Part shown: positions 19,707 to 20,536 of the stretch, piece by piece | Layout: each line of letters begins with the position of its first letter | Position numbering within the stretch: the stretch's first letter is position 1 | Notes under the pieces: generated by a model | The model's database searches: none | Seen by the model: only the letters and a program-made list of their open reading frames with translations | What the model was told of the DNA's origin: nothing | Program-made: the position numbers and the translations under genes | Origin: a virus | DNA: 20,536 nucleotides | Strand: one strand, 5' to 3' | Virus record (IMG/VR): IMGVR_UViG_3300013120_000912 | Span: 1-20,536 of that record

Positions 19707-20210
19707 TCATTGCTCGTCGGGAGTCTCTTCTGCCTCTGGTGACTTGGCTCTTCTGCCAAGGATGAACACCGTCACCAAGCTGACCAGACCGCCGCCACCT
19801 ATCACGGAACTGCTGATCCCTCCGGACAACCCCGGGTTCAGCCAGTTGATCAGCACCGCGCAAACCATGGCAGCGACTACGATCACTAGAGCAAATACCT
19901 GTCCCAGCCTTGCCTCGCGCCGCTCGGCCCGGTCGTCTTCGATCTGTCCGTCGACGACCTTGGTCTCCATTTGTCGGCGGTGAGCCGACTGGTTCTCAGC
20001 CATCGTCAGAATCCGATCTGCTGCACCGGGGATGAGTTGATCGTATCCCTTGAGAACCTGTGGAGGCGGTATCGGCCCCTGGAAGGCCATCTCAACTGAA
20101 GTGATCTTCCCCTCCGGCATCTGCGCCGAGGGAGCCGACTCTCGCCGTGAGCTCTTGCTATTAACCTGCTTTGGAAGCTGGCTGTTCCTTCGCTTACGCT
20201 TTGCAGCCAT
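19707..20210 (-). CDS. DUF2335 membrane protein
   Basis: The product has 167 residues from ATG 20210; a GTG two codons earlier is also possible. A basic disordered N-terminus is followed by GPIPPPQVLKGYDQLIPGAA then DRILTMAENQSAHRRQMETK (46-83), the signature of DUF2335. A helix leads to two transmembrane segments at about 103-123 and 131-152, and an acidic tail. DUF2335 proteins are common in prophages and genomic islands, and their role is not known. It overlaps the small upstream gene by 17 bases. Its place ahead of the packaging genes suggests an early or moron-type gene. Confidence 0.8.
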   Translation of the reverse strand: MAAKRKRRNSQLPKQVNSKSSRRESAPSAQMPEGKITSVEMAFQGPIPPPQVLKGYDQLIPGAADRILTMAENQSAHRRQMETKVVDGQIEDDRAERREARLGQVFALVIVVAAMVCAVLINWLNPGLSGGISSSVIGGGGLVSLVTVFILGRRAKSPEAEETPDEQ

Positions 20211-20406
20211 GGTCACCGTTCTCGTCGGCGAACTTGCTGGCCGCGACCCCTATGTCGTGGCCCACCTGTGCCCAATCGCTGCGCAGAGCTTGCGCGTCGT
20301 TCATTTGGCAGGGAAACGATCGCTCGCGTGCAGTTGCAGCCCCGCTCGGAAGAATCTCAAGCACAGAGCCAATCCCCCGAAAGATGTTCCTCAGAGCCCT
20401 AGTCAT
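20194..20406 (-). CDS. Small protein paired with DUF2335
   Basis: The product has 70 residues. AAGGTGAC lies just before the ATG. The start, MTRALRNIFRGIGSVLEILP, resembles small proteins I recall directly upstream of DUF2335 genes (RNIFKGIGSVLxIxP), which supports it being real. The rest, SDWAQVGHDIGVAASKFADE, is helical. The N-terminal amphipathic part may touch the membrane. The function is unknown. Confidence 0.65.
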   Translation of the reverse strand: MTRALRNIFRGIGSVLEILPSGAATARERSFPCQMNDAQALRSDWAQVGHDIGVAASKFADENGDHGCKA

Positions 20407-20536
20407 CGCGTCACCTTCCCGTACACCCAGAATCCTACCTCGGCCTCCTCGGCTGGTTCGATAGCCAAGTCCACTTGTAGTATAACTCTCGTCGGCCGCC
20501 GCGGGAACGGGAATCTGCCAGAATCTTCACTGCAGA
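20407..20536 (-). promoter_or_regulatory. Upstream region of the packaging operon, weak promoter candidate
   Basis: No gene is seen. On the minus strand TATACT lies at 20484-20479, about 75 bases before the first start codon. The hexamer 17 bases upstream, TTCCCG, is a weak -35, so an activator or a different sigma factor may be needed, or this may not be the true promoter. Confidence 0.3.

Noticed and set aside
1-20536. CRISPR array or insertion sequence
   Set aside because: No regularly spaced direct repeats and no transposase or terminal inverted repeat pair were seen.

Overview
This window holds the packaging, capsid and tail/adhesin genes of a tailed-phage-like element, almost all on the minus strand, followed at its left end by a lower-GC accessory segment. 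The structural genes are very GC-rich, use all three standard stop codons and mostly overlap by 1-8 bases. The host cannot be named from the sequence. Strong Shine-Dalgarno sites, a bacterial-type tRNA and DUF2335, ParB and Fic families point to a bacterium with high GC content. No integrase, lysis gene or replication gene is in view, so this is either part of a prophage or a fragment of a phage genome.

Reading in the direction of transcription, from right to left: a small ORF and a DUF2335 membrane protein (20406-19707); a ParB-like protein coupled to an ABC-ATPase/GNAT fusion (19624-17997); small and large terminase (18000-16107); portal (16110-14641); scaffold-like protein (14575-13748); major capsid protein (13686-12817); several small connector-type genes and a Rossmann-like protein with a GNGPTL motif (12689-10676); a right-handed beta-helix tail spike candidate (10683-9346) and two further appendage proteins (9342-7616); a 207-base gap; then tail-type genes (7408-3845). 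No gene of tape-measure size is seen. A Fic/XRE toxin-antitoxin-like cassette (3668-2772) with an AT-rich palindromic promoter region sits between two tail-type genes. The structural run ends with a fibronectin-III-like protein and a 67-residue phage protein (2678-1812).

The left 2 kb is different in composition and organisation. It carries a two-gene SLATT (two transmembrane helices) plus TIR-like pair that looks like an anti-phage defence unit (960-1800), a SANT/Myb-like small DNA-binding protein, a hidden 47-codon ORF, and a tRNA gene at 195-280. That tRNA has a complete class II, leucine-type body but carries the glycine anticodon GCC. Just downstream, on the opposite strand, lies a degenerate partial second copy of the same tRNA, followed by a strong intrinsic terminator.

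The strongest leads are the chimeric Leu-body/Gly-anticodon tRNA with its inverted copy, the SLATT-TIR pair, and the ParB / ABC-GNAT fusion translationally coupled to the terminase.
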